Shown piece by piece: positions 24,357-32,927 of a stretch of 64,000 bases of DNA. The DNA comes from Cohnella sp. GbtcB17 (GTDB taxonomy: Bacteria > Bacillota > Bacilli > Paenibacillales > Paenibacillaceae): positions 204,136-268,135 of the forward strand of contig NZ_JAGXJW010000001.1 in assembly GCF_019091135.1 (NCBI RefSeq). The letters run 5' to 3'. Under the pieces are notes generated by a model, which did no database searches, was not told the DNA's origin, and saw only the letters and a program-made list of their open reading frames with translations. The position numbers and the translations under genes are program-made. Numbering within the stretch: the first letter of the stretch is position 1; each line of letters starts with the position of its first letter.

Positions 24357-24403
24357 TTGACAGTCAGTGCCGAATCGGATAAAGTGTAACTTACCAAAAG
24401 TAA
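24357..24403 (+). promoter_or_regulatory. catE promoter with CatR/YodB-like operator
   Basis: TTGACA (24357-24362), 17-base spacer, TAAAGT (24380-24385). TTACCAAAAGTAA (24391-24403) at the expected start site matches the Bacillus CatR/YodB operator TTACTnnnAGTAA except for one base. A second GTAATTTAC-like half follows. This suggests quinone/catechol-responsive repression by a DUF24/MarR-type protein not encoded here. Confidence 0.7.
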
Positions 24404-24438
24404 TTTACTTTATAAAAATGGCAGAGAGGACGGTCCTT

Positions 24439-25299
24439 ATGACGCGTTCCATCCATCCCGATACGGACCTCGGCACCGTGCATTTAAAGGTTTCAGAGCT
24501 TGATCGATCCATCCGGTTTTATGAAGATATCATCGGCCTCAAGCTGATCTCTCGCGAGGGCAACACGGCTAACATGGGCGTAGGCGGGCCAGCCGCGCTG
24601 CTTCAACTTGAGCAGTTGTCCGTGGGCGCGGTTCCGGCGCCGCGCAGGCGCACGGGGCTTTACCACTTCGCAATCCTCGTGCCGACGCGCGAAGCGCTGG
24701 GGCTCGCGGTGCGCAACTTCTTGCAGCGCCGCGTGCCCGTCGGTCAAGGGGATCACCTTGTGAGCGAGGCGATCTATTTGAGCGATCCCGATGACAACGG
24801 CATCGAGGTGTACGCCGACCGCCCGCGGGACACCTGGTCCTACACGCCGACGGGAGAGGTCGCGATGGCGACGGATCCGGTCGACATCGAGGGATTGCTC
24901 GCCTTGGCCGGCGATAAGCCTTGGACCGGACTGCCGGCCGGCACCGTGATGGGACACGTGCACCTTCACGTCAGAGATTTGCAGGAGGCGAAGCGATTCT
25001 ATGTCGACGCGCTCGGCTTCGATATCGTCGCGAACTACGGCGGCCAGGCGCTGTTCGTGTCCGCAGGCGGCTATCATCACCATGTCGGCCTGAATACATG
25101 GGCGGGCGTCGGCGCTCCGCCGCCTCCCGCGAATTCGCCCGGACTGATCTTCTTCACGGTCCGGCTGCCGGACACCGCGGAGCTTGCGCGAATTCTAAAT
25201 GTGCTGGGCGAGCAGGGGATTCCGTCGGAACAGGTGGAGGACGGCTACCTCGTCACCGATCCTTCGTCCAATCGGGTGCTGCTGACGGTGCGCGCCTAA
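24439..25299 (+). CDS. catE: Catechol 2,3-dioxygenase (CatE type, two VOC modules)
   Basis: A 286-residue extradiol dioxygenase of the vicinal-oxygen-chelate fold, close in length and pattern to Bacillus subtilis CatE. The N-terminal module has LGTVHLKVSELDRSIRFYED and GLYHFAILVPTREALG. SEAIYLSDPDDNGIEVYADRP is the strongly conserved middle. The second module starts GHVHLHVRDLQEAKRFYVD and includes SAGGYHHHVGLNTWAG with probable iron-ligand histidines. It would cleave catechol in detoxification of aromatic compounds. ATG 24439 follows AGAGAGGA. It stands alone between its own promoter and a strong terminator. Regulation by a CatR/YodB-like repressor is inferred from the operator. Confidence 0.88.
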   Translation: MTRSIHPDTDLGTVHLKVSELDRSIRFYEDIIGLKLISREGNTANMGVGGPAALLQLEQLSVGAVPAPRRRTGLYHFAILVPTREALGLAVRNFLQRRVPVGQGDHLVSEAIYLSDPDDNGIEVYADRPRDTWSYTPTGEVAMATDPVDIEGLLALAGDKPWTGLPAGTVMGHVHLHVRDLQEAKRFYVDALGFDIVANYGGQALFVSAGGYHHHVGLNTWAGVGAPPPPANSPGLIFFTVRLPDTAELARILNVLGEQGIPSEQVEDGYLVTDPSSNRVLLTVRA

Positions 25300-25314
25300 C
25301 GCGGCTCCAATATT

Positions 25315-25360
25315 AAAAAGCCTTCGGCTCTACCGAACCCGGTAGAGCCGAAGGCTTTTT
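25315..25360. terminator. Bidirectional terminator between catE and map
   Basis: A perfect stem of about 21 bp runs from AAAAAGCCTTCGG (from 25315) to CCGAAGGCTTTTT (to 25360) with a 4-base AACC-type loop. A- and T-runs on the two sides allow it to work for both convergent genes. Confidence 0.95.
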
Positions 25361-25361
25361 C

Positions 25362-26111
25362 TCAGTCTTGCGAAGTTAGAATCACGGGGCCGTCCTTCGT
25401 AATCGCGATCGTGTGCTCGAACTGCGCGGACAGCTTGCCGTCCATCGTGCGCGCGGTCCAGCCGTCTTCGTCGATCGTCATGCGCCAAGTTCCCTCGTTG
25501 ATCATCGGCTCGATCGTGATGACCATGCCTTCTTTGAAGCGGAAGCCCTTGCCGGGGATGCCGACATGGATGAAGTTCGGCTCTTCGTGCAGCTCTCTGC
25601 CGATACCGTGCGCGGCCAATTCGCGGACGCAGGAGAAGCCGTTCGCTTGCGCATGCTTGTGCAGCGGATACATCGCGTCGCCGATCCGGTTGCCGATGAC
25701 AGCGTGCCGGATGCCGATATCCAGGCATTCCTTCGTGACGCGCATGAGCTTCTCGGCCGTCGGCGAGACGTCGCCGACCGCATAAGTCCATGCCGAGTCT
25801 CCGAGCCAGCCGTTCAGCTCCGCGACTGTATCGATGGTCACAATATCTCCGTTTTGAAGCGGGGTATGGTTGGGAAAGCCGTGCGCGATCACGTCGTTGA
25901 CGGAAGCGCAGGTGGCGAATTTATAGTCTTTGTAAGTCTTCGTGAACGGCTTGGCGCCGTAGCTGGCCATGACGTCCTCGACAAGCTCCTCGATCTGCCA
26001 CGTCGTCACGCCTGGACGGATCATCTTGCGAATTTCCTTGTGGCAGGCGGCTACGACCGCTCCCGCCGCTCTGATATGCTCGATCTCCTGAGGAGATTTC
26101 AGCGTCACCAT
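25362..26111 (-). CDS. map: Type I methionine aminopeptidase
   Basis: A 249-residue cytosolic metalloprotease that removes the initiator methionine. All five metal ligands are visible: Asp in VTIDTVAELNGW, Asp in LGDSAWTY, His in AAHGIGRELHEEPN, Glu in ITIEPMINEG and Glu in SAQFEHTIAI. The substrate-binding KFATCASVNDVIAHGFPN is also present. Length fits type I bacterial enzymes. It is not in the usual ribosomal-protein/adenylate-kinase context, so it is likely a second, accessory copy like YflG of Bacillus (inference). It is convergent with catE. Confidence 0.95.
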   Translation of the reverse strand: MVTLKSPQEIEHIRAAGAVVAACHKEIRKMIRPGVTTWQIEELVEDVMASYGAKPFTKTYKDYKFATCASVNDVIAHGFPNHTPLQNGDIVTIDTVAELNGWLGDSAWTYAVGDVSPTAEKLMRVTKECLDIGIRHAVIGNRIGDAMYPLHKHAQANGFSCVRELAAHGIGRELHEEPNFIHVGIPGKGFRFKEGMVITIEPMINEGTWRMTIDEDGWTARTMDGKLSAQFEHTIAITKDGPVILTSQD

Positions 26112-26349
26112 GGCTTACAGGCTCCTCTCTATTGTACGGTCACGATACACCTTTCGCACAGCGGCGTCAATTCGTTCGATATAGGCACAATATGCGCGGG
26201 CGGACGCCGTCGTGCGGGCGCACAGCGTTCCAGCTTGCCGCTCCGGACTTCAGCGTGATACAGTAACTCAAGATGCAGGACGAGGCAAACGGGCTGAACG
26301 ACGTACGGTGCGGGGCTGCCGGGAAGCAGAAAGGGAGTTGACGATAGCG

Positions 26350-27006
26350 ATGATCAAGGCGGTTGTGTTCGACTTTGACGGGACCATACTGGATACGGAG
26401 ACCGTGACTTACGAGGCGATGAACGGGATCTTCAGGGAGCGTGGGCACGAGCTGCCGATGGATAAATGGGCAGGCGCGATCGGCACGCTGCACGGCTTCG
26501 ACGCGTGCGCGGAGCTGTCGGCCTTCACCGGAGAGGAAATCGATCGCGCCTGGTTCGACGCCCGGTTCGGAGAGCTGTACGCCGGGATGGTGCACCAGGT
26601 GCCGCTGCTGCCGGGCATTCTGGACGCGCTGGAGGAGGCGAAGCGGCTGGGGCTCGCGGTCGGCCTCGCCACAAGCTCTTACCGCGCTTGGATCGAGCCG
26701 CACTTGGAGCGGCTCGATCTGCGGAGACATTTCGACGCGATCCACACGGCGGACGACGTGGAAAAGGTAAAGCCGGACCCCGCGCTGTACCGGCTGGCCG
26801 TGAAGTCGCTTGGCGTGGAACCGGGCGAGGCGGTGGCCATCGAGGATTCGCTGAACGGGCTGAGAGCCGCCAAGGCCGCCGGTCTGTACGGCATCGCCGT
26901 ACCGAACGCCATGACGGCGGGACTCGACTTTTCTGAAGCGGATCTCGTCGTGCCGACGCTGGACGGACAAAAGCTTGAGATGCTCGTGGCGCGCTGGAAC
27001 GGCTGA
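26350..27006 (+). CDS. HAD-superfamily hydrolase (beta-phosphoglucomutase/phosphatase-like)
   Basis: A 218-residue cytosolic HAD phosphatase of subfamily IA. Motif I is FDFDGTILDTE with nucleophile Asp8-Asp10 region, motif II LATSSY, motif III lysine in EKVKPDPALY, and motif IV AIEDSLNGLRAAKAAG. A helical cap follows motif I. The substrate is a small phosphorylated sugar by analogy. ATG 26350 was chosen as the N-terminus of the HAD core; an open frame upstream to 26212 has no homology. A weak AAGGGAG site is 13 bases upstream. Adjacent to araR but probably independent, because araR has its own promoter. Confidence 0.88.
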   Translation: MIKAVVFDFDGTILDTETVTYEAMNGIFRERGHELPMDKWAGAIGTLHGFDACAELSAFTGEEIDRAWFDARFGELYAGMVHQVPLLPGILDALEEAKRLGLAVGLATSSYRAWIEPHLERLDLRRHFDAIHTADDVEKVKPDPALYRLAVKSLGVEPGEAVAIEDSLNGLRAAKAAGLYGIAVPNAMTAGLDFSEADLVVPTLDGQKLEMLVARWNG

Positions 27007-27038
27007 CCGTTCAACGGCGGTCGGCCGGCGGCTATTGA

Positions 27039-27070
27039 TTGTACGTACAAGTTCGCCGCTGTGCTATAAT
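27039..27070 (+). promoter_or_regulatory. araR promoter with AraR operator
   Basis: TTGTACGTACAA (27039-27050) is the core palindrome of the AraR operator known from Bacillus subtilis, and TATAAT follows at 27065-27070. The operator covers the -35 region, so AraR probably represses its own gene. Confidence 0.8.
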
Positions 27071-27102
27071 AGCTGTTATACGTTTTGCGCGAGGTGAACG
27101 GG

Positions 27103-28197
27103 TTGAATCCGCAATACCCGAAGTATCAGCGGTTAAAGGAAGAGATCGTCTCCTGGATCGCCGGGGGCAAGTACCGTCCGGGAGACAAGCTGCCGTCCGA
27201 GAACGAGCTGGCCGAGCAGTTCGGCTTAAGCCGCCAGACGGTCAGGCAGTCGATCGGCGAGCTCGTCAGCGAAGGCTGGCTATCCCGCGAGCAGGGCAAA
27301 GGCACATTCGTGGCGAAGCTTCAGGGCGATCGCAGAGGGCCCGGCGCCAGCCGGATGGTCGGCTTGATCACGACGCATATTTCCGATTATATTTTCCCGT
27401 CCATCGTGCGGGGCGTCGAGGCTGCGCTTAAGGAGAAAGGCTACCGGCTGCTGCTGTCCAGCACGGAAGGCAGCAAGGAGAAGGAGCGGGAGAGCCTGGA
27501 GACGATGCTGACGCAGGGCGTGTGCGGACTCATCGTCGAGCCTACGAAAAGCGCGGAGGGCAACCCGAATTACGAAACATTCATGGCGCTGGAGTACCAC
27601 GGCATTCCGATGCTCATGATCAACGAGCAGTATCCGGATCTGGACTGGCCCTGCGTGAAGGTGGACGACGAAGCGGGCGGCGTCCTGGCGACGGCGCATC
27701 TGCTCGCGTCCGGACACCGCGCGATCGCCGGACTGTTCAAGACCGACGACCTCCAGGGCGTCCACCGGATGAAGGGGTTCGTGCAGGCGCATCGCGAACG
27801 CCGCTTGTCCGTACCGCCGGACCTGCTCGTGCGCTACCGGACGGAAAATCGCGATGCCAGGCCGCAGGAGGCGCTGCGCGAGCTGCTTGCGCGGCCGGAG
27901 CCGCCGACGGCGATCGTCTGCTACAACGACCAGCTCGCCGTATCGCTGCTCGACGTCATCCGCGAGGAGGGGCTTCGGGTTCCCGAAGATTTGTCGATCG
28001 TCAGCTTCGACGATTCGTTCCTTGCGACCGCGACCGAGGTGAAGCTGACGACCGTCTCCCATCCGAAGGCGGAGCTGGGCGAGCTCGCCGCGAATCTGCT
28101 GGTGACGATGCTGGACAAGGACGTTGCCGGCGGCGGCCATGTTTTCGCGCCGCAGCTCGTACTGCGGACCTCGACGGCGCCGCTGCTGCGAGTTTAA
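27103..28197 (+). CDS. araR: Arabinose-responsive repressor AraR (GntR head, LacI body)
   Basis: A 364-residue regulator with a GntR-type winged helix (KYQRLKEEIVSWIAGGKYRPG, LPSENELAEQFGLSRQTVRQ) and a LacI/GalR-type sugar-binding body. The body starts at MVGLITTHISDYIFPSIVRG and includes IVCYNDQLAVSLLDV and LSIVSFDDSF. Length and architecture match Bacillus AraR (about 362). TTG 27103 was chosen because GAGGTGA lies 6 bases upstream. It binds TTGTACGTACAA-type operators, present before araR itself and before araD-araB. L-arabinose would release it. Confidence 0.93.
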   Translation: MNPQYPKYQRLKEEIVSWIAGGKYRPGDKLPSENELAEQFGLSRQTVRQSIGELVSEGWLSREQGKGTFVAKLQGDRRGPGASRMVGLITTHISDYIFPSIVRGVEAALKEKGYRLLLSSTEGSKEKERESLETMLTQGVCGLIVEPTKSAEGNPNYETFMALEYHGIPMLMINEQYPDLDWPCVKVDDEAGGVLATAHLLASGHRAIAGLFKTDDLQGVHRMKGFVQAHRERRLSVPPDLLVRYRTENRDARPQEALRELLARPEPPTAIVCYNDQLAVSLLDVIREEGLRVPEDLSIVSFDDSFLATATEVKLTTVSHPKAELGELAANLLVTMLDKDVAGGGHVFAPQLVLRTSTAPLLRV

Positions 28198-28238
28198 GGA
28201 AGTGAAATGGGAGAGGCTGTAGATTTAGGAAGACTTGG

Positions 28239-28263
28239 CCCGCAGCGATGCGGGTCCTTTTTT
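28239..28263 (+). terminator. araR terminator
   Basis: CCCGCA (28239-28244) and TGCGGG (28249-28254) pair around GCGA, followed by TCC and seven T residues. Confidence 0.88.
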
Positions 28264-28281
28264 ATCTACGCCGTTAAATAC

Positions 28282-28310
28282 TCGACACACATGTACGTAC
28301 AAGTTATAAT
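28282..28310 (+). promoter_or_regulatory. araDB promoter with AraR operator in the spacer
   Basis: TCGACA (28282-28287), exactly 17-base spacer and TATAAT (28305-28310). ATGTACGTACAAGT (28291-28304), an AraR-type palindrome, fills the spacer. A bound repressor would occlude polymerase. The leader to the araD ATG is about 150 bases and shows no other recognised element. Confidence 0.85.
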
Positions 28311-28465
28311 GTAAACGAACCCAAAACAGACAGACGTAATGTCAACCAGGCGCCCATGAGATGCCTTCAAGCTTCAGGCTCTCGAGCTTCTTTGAGGCAT
28401 GAGACGCCGTCGGGCAAAGGTATGTTCGAAGATATTCATTTTTAAGTTGCAAAGGATGTGCGTAC

Positions 28466-29167
28466 ATGCTGGAGCGATTAAAAGCGGAAGTATGCCAGGC
28501 GAACGCCGAGCTGCCCAAGTACGGGCTCGTCACGTTCACCTGGGGCAATGTCAGCGGCTTCGACCGCGAATCGGGCCTGATGGTCATCAAGCCGAGCGGC
28601 GTGCCGTACGAGGAGCTGCGGCCGGAGCAGATGGTCGTGCTCGATCTGGAAGGCAACGTCGTCGAAGGCGATCTGCGGCCGTCCTCGGATACGCCGACGC
28701 ATCTTGTTCTGTACCGCTCGTTTCCCGGCATCGGCGGCATCGTGCATACGCACTCGCCGTGGGCGACGATCTGGTCGCAGGCCGGACAGGGCATTCCGGC
28801 GCTCGGCACGACGCAGGCGGACTACTTTTACGGGACGATCCCGTGCACGCGGGCGATGACGCCGGCGGAGATCGAAGGCGCTTACGAGCATGAGACGGGC
28901 AACGTTATCGTCGAGGCGTTCCGCGGAATCGACCCGCAGCAGGTACCGGGCGTGCTGGTGTACAGCCATGCGCCGTTCGCCTGGGGCAAGAACGCGATGA
29001 ACGCGCTGCACAACGCCGTCGTGCTGGAGGAAGTCGCCAAGATGGCGTACCATACACGGCAGCTGAACGCTGGCATTCCGTCGATGCAGCAGGAGCTGCT
29101 CGACAAGCATTATCTGCGCAAGCACGGCGCGAACGCTTATTACGGTCAGCCGGGCGACGAGCACTGA
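28466..29167 (+). CDS. araD: L-ribulose-5-phosphate 4-epimerase
   Basis: A 233-residue class II aldolase-fold enzyme converting L-ribulose 5-phosphate to D-xylulose 5-phosphate. [18 protein letters not shown] and [11 protein letters not shown] form the phosphate site, [15 protein letters not shown] follows, [12 protein letters not shown] and [12 protein letters not shown] hold the metal-binding histidines. Length matches the family (about 230). It is the first gene of the AraR-controlled operon and is followed by ribulokinase. An isomerase gene (araA) is not in the window and must lie elsewhere. Confidence 0.97.
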   Translation: MLERLKAEVCQANAELPKYGLVTFTWGNVSGFDRESGLMVIKPSGVPYEELRPEQMVVLDLEGNVVEGDLRPSSDTPTHLVLYRSFPGIGGIVHTHSPWATIWSQAGQGIPALGTTQADYFYGTIPCTRAMTPAEIEGAYEHETGNVIVEAFRGIDPQQVPGVLVYSHAPFAWGKNAMNALHNAVVLEEVAKMAYHTRQLNAGIPSMQQELLDKHYLRKHGANAYYGQPGDEH

Positions 29168-29251
29168 TTCATTGAGATGGAAAGCCGACATGGATCGAAC
29201 CCAGGAAGCATCGATTGACCTTAGCTGAACCACATACGAGGAGGTTGTTTC

Positions 29252-30925
29252 ATGAGCGCAAAATACGCCATCGGCGTCGACTACGGCACGCAATCGGGAC
29301 GTGCGGTGCTGGTCGACCTGTCGAACGGCCACGAGATCGCGGATCACGTCACGCCTTACCCGCACGGCGTCATCGACGAGAAGCTGCCGGTCTCCGGCAT
29401 CGAGCTCGGCCACGACTGGGCGCTGCAGCATCCGGACGATTACCTGGAGGTGCTGCGCCAGTCGGTGCCTGCCGTACTGAAGGCTTCCGGCGTCGCGGCG
29501 GAGGACGTCATCGGGCTCGGCATCGACTTCACGGCCTGCACGATGCTGCCCGTGGACGCGAGCGGCACGCCGCTCTGCTTCCTGCCCGAGTGGCGGGACA
29601 ATCCGCACGGCTGGGTCAAGCTGTGGAAACACCACGCCGCGCAGGACGAGGCGGACCGCCTGAACGCCATCGCGGCGGAGCGGGGCGAGAAGTTTCTGCC
29701 GCGTTACGGCGGCAAGATCTCGTCGGAGTGGATGATCGCCAAGGTGTGGCAGATTCTGAACGAAGCGCCCGAAGTGTACGAGGCGACGGACCTGTTCACG
29801 GAGGCGACCGACTGGGTCATCTCGCAGCTGACCGGCGAGTTCGTGCGCAACAGCTGCACGGCCGGCTATAAGTCGATCTGGCACAAGCAAGAGGGCTATC
29901 CTAGCTCCGACTTCTTCAAGGCGCTCGATCCGCGGCTCGAGAACCTGACGGCGACCAAGCTGCGCGGCGACATCAAGCCGCTTGGCACGAAGGCCGGCGA
30001 ATTGACGGCTAAGATGGCTGAGTTGACGGGCCTTAAGGCCGGCACGGCGATCGCGGTCGGCAACGTGGACGCGCACGCGGCGGTGCCGGCGGTCGGCGTC
30101 GTTGACGAGGGCAAGCTCGTCATGGCGATGGGCACTTCGATCTGCCACATGCTGCTCGGCAAGGAAGAGGTTGAGGTCGAAGGCATGTGCGGCGTCGTCG
30201 AGGACGGCATTATCGAAGGCTACATGGGCTACGAGGCCGGGCAGTCGGCGGTCGGCGACATCTTCGAGTGGTTCGTCGAGGAAGCGGTACCGGCATATGT
30301 GAAGGAAGCGGCGGAAAAAGACGGCGTCGGCGTACACCAGTGGCTGACGGAGCGCGCGGCGCAATACAAGCCCGGCGAGACGGGCCTCGTAGCGTTGGAC
30401 TGGTGGAACGGCAACCGCTCGGTGCTCGTGGACACGAACCTGACGGGCGTCGTCGTGGGCTATACGCTGCTGACCAAGCCGGAGGAAATGTACCGTGCGC
30501 TGCTCGAAGCGACGGCGTTCGGGACGCGGACGATTATCGACGCGTTCCACAACAACGGTGTGCCGGTCGACGAAGTGTACGCCTGCGGGGGACTGCCGCA
30601 GAAAAACGCGCTGCTGATGCAGATCTACGCAGACGTGACCAACCGCGAGATCAAGGTGGCGGACTCCAAGCAGACGCCGGCGGTCGGCGCGGCAATGTTC
30701 GGCGCGGTGGCGGCGGGCGCGGCAAAGGGCGGCTACGACAGCGTCGTCGACGCGGCGAAGGCGATGGCGCGCGTGCGCGAGGAGACGTTTAAGCCGATCC
30801 CCGAAAACGTGGCGGTGTACGAGCGGCTGTACGCGGAGTACCGGACGCTGCACGACTACTTCCGCCGCGGCGCGAACGACGTCATGAAGCGCCTAAAGGC
30901 GCTGAAGGAAGAGGCTTCGAAGTAA
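29252..30925 (+). CDS. araB: L-ribulokinase
   Basis: A 557-residue FGGY-family kinase that phosphorylates L-ribulose. The N-terminal phosphate loop is [29 protein letters not shown] and [13 protein letters not shown] (second phosphate motif) follow. The FGGY signature region near [18 protein letters not shown] and [19 protein letters not shown] completes the fold. The family is about 550-570 residues. The ATG follows CGAGGAGG. It is co-transcribed with araD from the AraR-operator promoter and followed by a terminator. Together they funnel arabinose into the pentose phosphate pathway. Confidence 0.97.
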   Translation: MSAKYAIGVDYGTQSGRAVLVDLSNGHEIADHVTPYPHGVIDEKLPVSGIELGHDWALQHPDDYLEVLRQSVPAVLKASGVAAEDVIGLGIDFTACTMLPVDASGTPLCFLPEWRDNPHGWVKLWKHHAAQDEADRLNAIAAERGEKFLPRYGGKISSEWMIAKVWQILNEAPEVYEATDLFTEATDWVISQLTGEFVRNSCTAGYKSIWHKQEGYPSSDFFKALDPRLENLTATKLRGDIKPLGTKAGELTAKMAELTGLKAGTAIAVGNVDAHAAVPAVGVVDEGKLVMAMGTSICHMLLGKEEVEVEGMCGVVEDGIIEGYMGYEAGQSAVGDIFEWFVEEAVPAYVKEAAEKDGVGVHQWLTERAAQYKPGETGLVALDWWNGNRSVLVDTNLTGVVVGYTLLTKPEEMYRALLEATAFGTRTIIDAFHNNGVPVDEVYACGGLPQKNALLMQIYADVTNREIKVADSKQTPAVGAAMFGAVAAGAAKGGYDSVVDAAKAMARVREETFKPIPENVAVYERLYAEYRTLHDYFRRGANDVMKRLKALKEEASK

Positions 30926-30944
30926 GAGCATCCTAATAAGAGCG

Positions 30945-30993
30945 GCTCGCATCCGTTTTCCCTCGGGGAGAACGTGGATGCGGGCCTTTTTCC
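30945..30993 (+). terminator. Terminator of araDB
   Basis: GCTCGCATCCG and CGTGGATGCGGGC arms (about 30945-30987) pair with minor mismatches; the inner TTTTCC/GGAGAA pairs extend the stem. CTTTTT follows. Confidence 0.75.
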
Positions 30994-31130
30994 GTTTCAC
31001 CCGAGCATATCGCATGTCGCCTACCGAAAATATCCGATTCCGCCTGCCCCGCATTCCTGATAGAGTAGAAGCATACTCCCTTCGAAACGGCGTCGGCGGG
31101 AGCCGTTGACGTACCCGGAGGCGATGCACC

Positions 31131-32924
31131 TTGTTCTACAGCTTGCGATCCAGACTGACGCTGACGTTCGTCGTGCTGCTGGTCGTTCCGTTCATGATCC
31201 TTGTGGCGGTAGTCACCCAGATTTCCAACAGCGTCATCGGCCGTTCGATCGAGGGATCGACCTCGCAGACGATGGACCAGTACGCGTCACTCGTCACGAC
31301 GCTGACGACGCAGGCGGAGGACGTCGCCAACCAGGTGCTGAGCAACGAGATCACCCAGCAGTGGATCTCCGCGCGCATGGACGCGCAGCTGACGACCGAA
31401 CGCAGCCTGTCGCTCGACGCCGAGCTCCGCAAATATTTGTCCTCTATCGCGCTCAACCATTCCTCGATTTCCTCCATAACCATTTTTAACATAAACGGCA
31501 CCGCGGTCGGCATTCGTGACCAGAGCTTCCGCGATCCTTCGTTCCTGCAGACCGTCTGGTACCGGGACTTCATGCGGCAGGGCACGCGGTGGGTGACCGC
31601 CCACCTGGACCCATACCAGCCGGCCTACTTAACCGAAGAGAGCGTGAACAGCCTGTTGTTCAACCTCGTGCAGCTCAGCTCGTTCCGCAAGCTCGGTGTG
31701 CTCAAGGTCAATGTCCTCACCTCCTCGATCCAGGACCCGCTCGACAAGATCGCGTTCGGCGAGCAGGGCGGCGTCTACCTGGTCGACCGCGACGGCGAGC
31801 CCGTGCTGCGCCAGCAAATACCGAAGGGCATGTCTTTCTTCAAGCGCGCGCTGCCGCAGATCGCGGCGGACAAACGCTCCGGGGGCAAGCTCACGCTGGA
31901 CGGCGAAGGCGGCAAACACATCGTCCTGTACCGCAAGATTAAAAACGCGGATTGGCTGCTGGTGGGCGAAGTGCCGAAGTACGAGCTGTTTCAGAAAATG
32001 AGCTGGGTCCGCCATACGATGCTGTGGGTCGGCGCGCTGCTGCTCGTCGCGACGACCGGCGCGGCCTTCTGGCTGTCGTCGGGCATCGCGCGGCCGCTCA
32101 GCCGGCTGGCGGGCGCTATGCGGAGCGCGGAACGCAGCGGCTTCAAGACGACGACGGTTCACGGCCCGCCCGCAGCGCTGCCGGTACCGGCCAACGAGGT
32201 CGGCTACGTCACCCAGGTGTTCAGCAGCATGATGGGCAGGCTCGGGGAGCTGATCGAGACGGAGTTCAAGGCGAACCTGCGGCGACAGGATGCCGAATAC
32301 AAGGCGCTGCTCATGCAGATCAATCCTCATTTTCTGTACAACACGCTCGAGGCGATCGGCAGCCTGTCCGCGCAGGAGCGAAGCGACGAGGTCATCGACG
32401 TGACCGAATGGCTCGGACAAATGCTGCGCTACTCCCTGCGTGCGGACAGCGATCTGGTCGCGCTCAAGGAGGAGCTTCGCTACATCCGGCATTACGTGTC
32501 GATCATGAGCGTCCGGTTCCGCGACCGGCTCCGGGTGTCCATCGAGGAGGAAGAGGGGCTCGGGGAGCAGCAGATCGTGAAGTTTATCCTGCAGCCGCTC
32601 GTGGAAAATGCGATCAAGTTCGGCGCCGAGAGCGGCGGCGAAGCGGTCGTGACCGTCCAGGCGAAGCGGCGCGGGCGGCGCCTCGAGATCGAGATCGCGG
32701 ACAATGGGCCGGGCATACCGCCCGAGATGGCCCAGGAGTTGGCGCGGGGCATCGCGCGCAGCGACCTGGCGGACGTGCTGAGCGCTGGCGGCAGCAGCAT
32801 CGGGCTGCGCAATGTGCTGGCGCGCTGCGGGCTGTATTACGGCAAGGCGTTCGACGCGGAGATCGGGCGCTCGGCGCACGGCGGCGCTTCGATCAAGCTG
32901 CTCATACCGGCAAAGGAGGAATGA
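31131..32924 (+). CDS. YesM-type sensor histidine kinase
   Basis: A 597-residue membrane sensor kinase. It has a first membrane helix (about residues 9-28, LTFVVLLVVPFMILVAVV), a large extracellular sensor (about 30-295), and a second helix (about 298-322, MLWVGALLLVATTGAAFWL). A HAMP linker leads to the His_kinase box INPHFLYNTLEAI with phosphorylated His400. The ATP lid has ADNGPGIPPEM with N-box VENAIKFG. TTG 31131 starts the frame behind GGAGG at 9 bases. The cognate response-regulator gene follows after 3 bases but is broken, so signalling from this kinase is probably lost or diverted. A carbohydrate importer operon downstream (35542) is the likely former target. Confidence 0.92.
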   Translation: MFYSLRSRLTLTFVVLLVVPFMILVAVVTQISNSVIGRSIEGSTSQTMDQYASLVTTLTTQAEDVANQVLSNEITQQWISARMDAQLTTERSLSLDAELRKYLSSIALNHSSISSITIFNINGTAVGIRDQSFRDPSFLQTVWYRDFMRQGTRWVTAHLDPYQPAYLTEESVNSLLFNLVQLSSFRKLGVLKVNVLTSSIQDPLDKIAFGEQGGVYLVDRDGEPVLRQQIPKGMSFFKRALPQIAADKRSGGKLTLDGEGGKHIVLYRKIKNADWLLVGEVPKYELFQKMSWVRHTMLWVGALLLVATTGAAFWLSSGIARPLSRLAGAMRSAERSGFKTTTVHGPPAALPVPANEVGYVTQVFSSMMGRLGELIETEFKANLRRQDAEYKALLMQINPHFLYNTLEAIGSLSAQERSDEVIDVTEWLGQMLRYSLRADSDLVALKEELRYIRHYVSIMSVRFRDRLRVSIEEEEGLGEQQIVKFILQPLVENAIKFGAESGGEAVVTVQAKRRGRRLEIEIADNGPGIPPEMAQELARGIARSDLADVLSAGGSSIGLRNVLARCGLYYGKAFDAEIGRSAHGGASIKLLIPAKEE

Positions 32925-32927
32925 ACG

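Noticed and set aside
28478..30853. 791-residue minus-strand protein opposite araD and araB
   Set aside because: Mirror frame of two high-GC genes; Arg/His/Val-rich with no recognisable motif and no ribosome-binding site.
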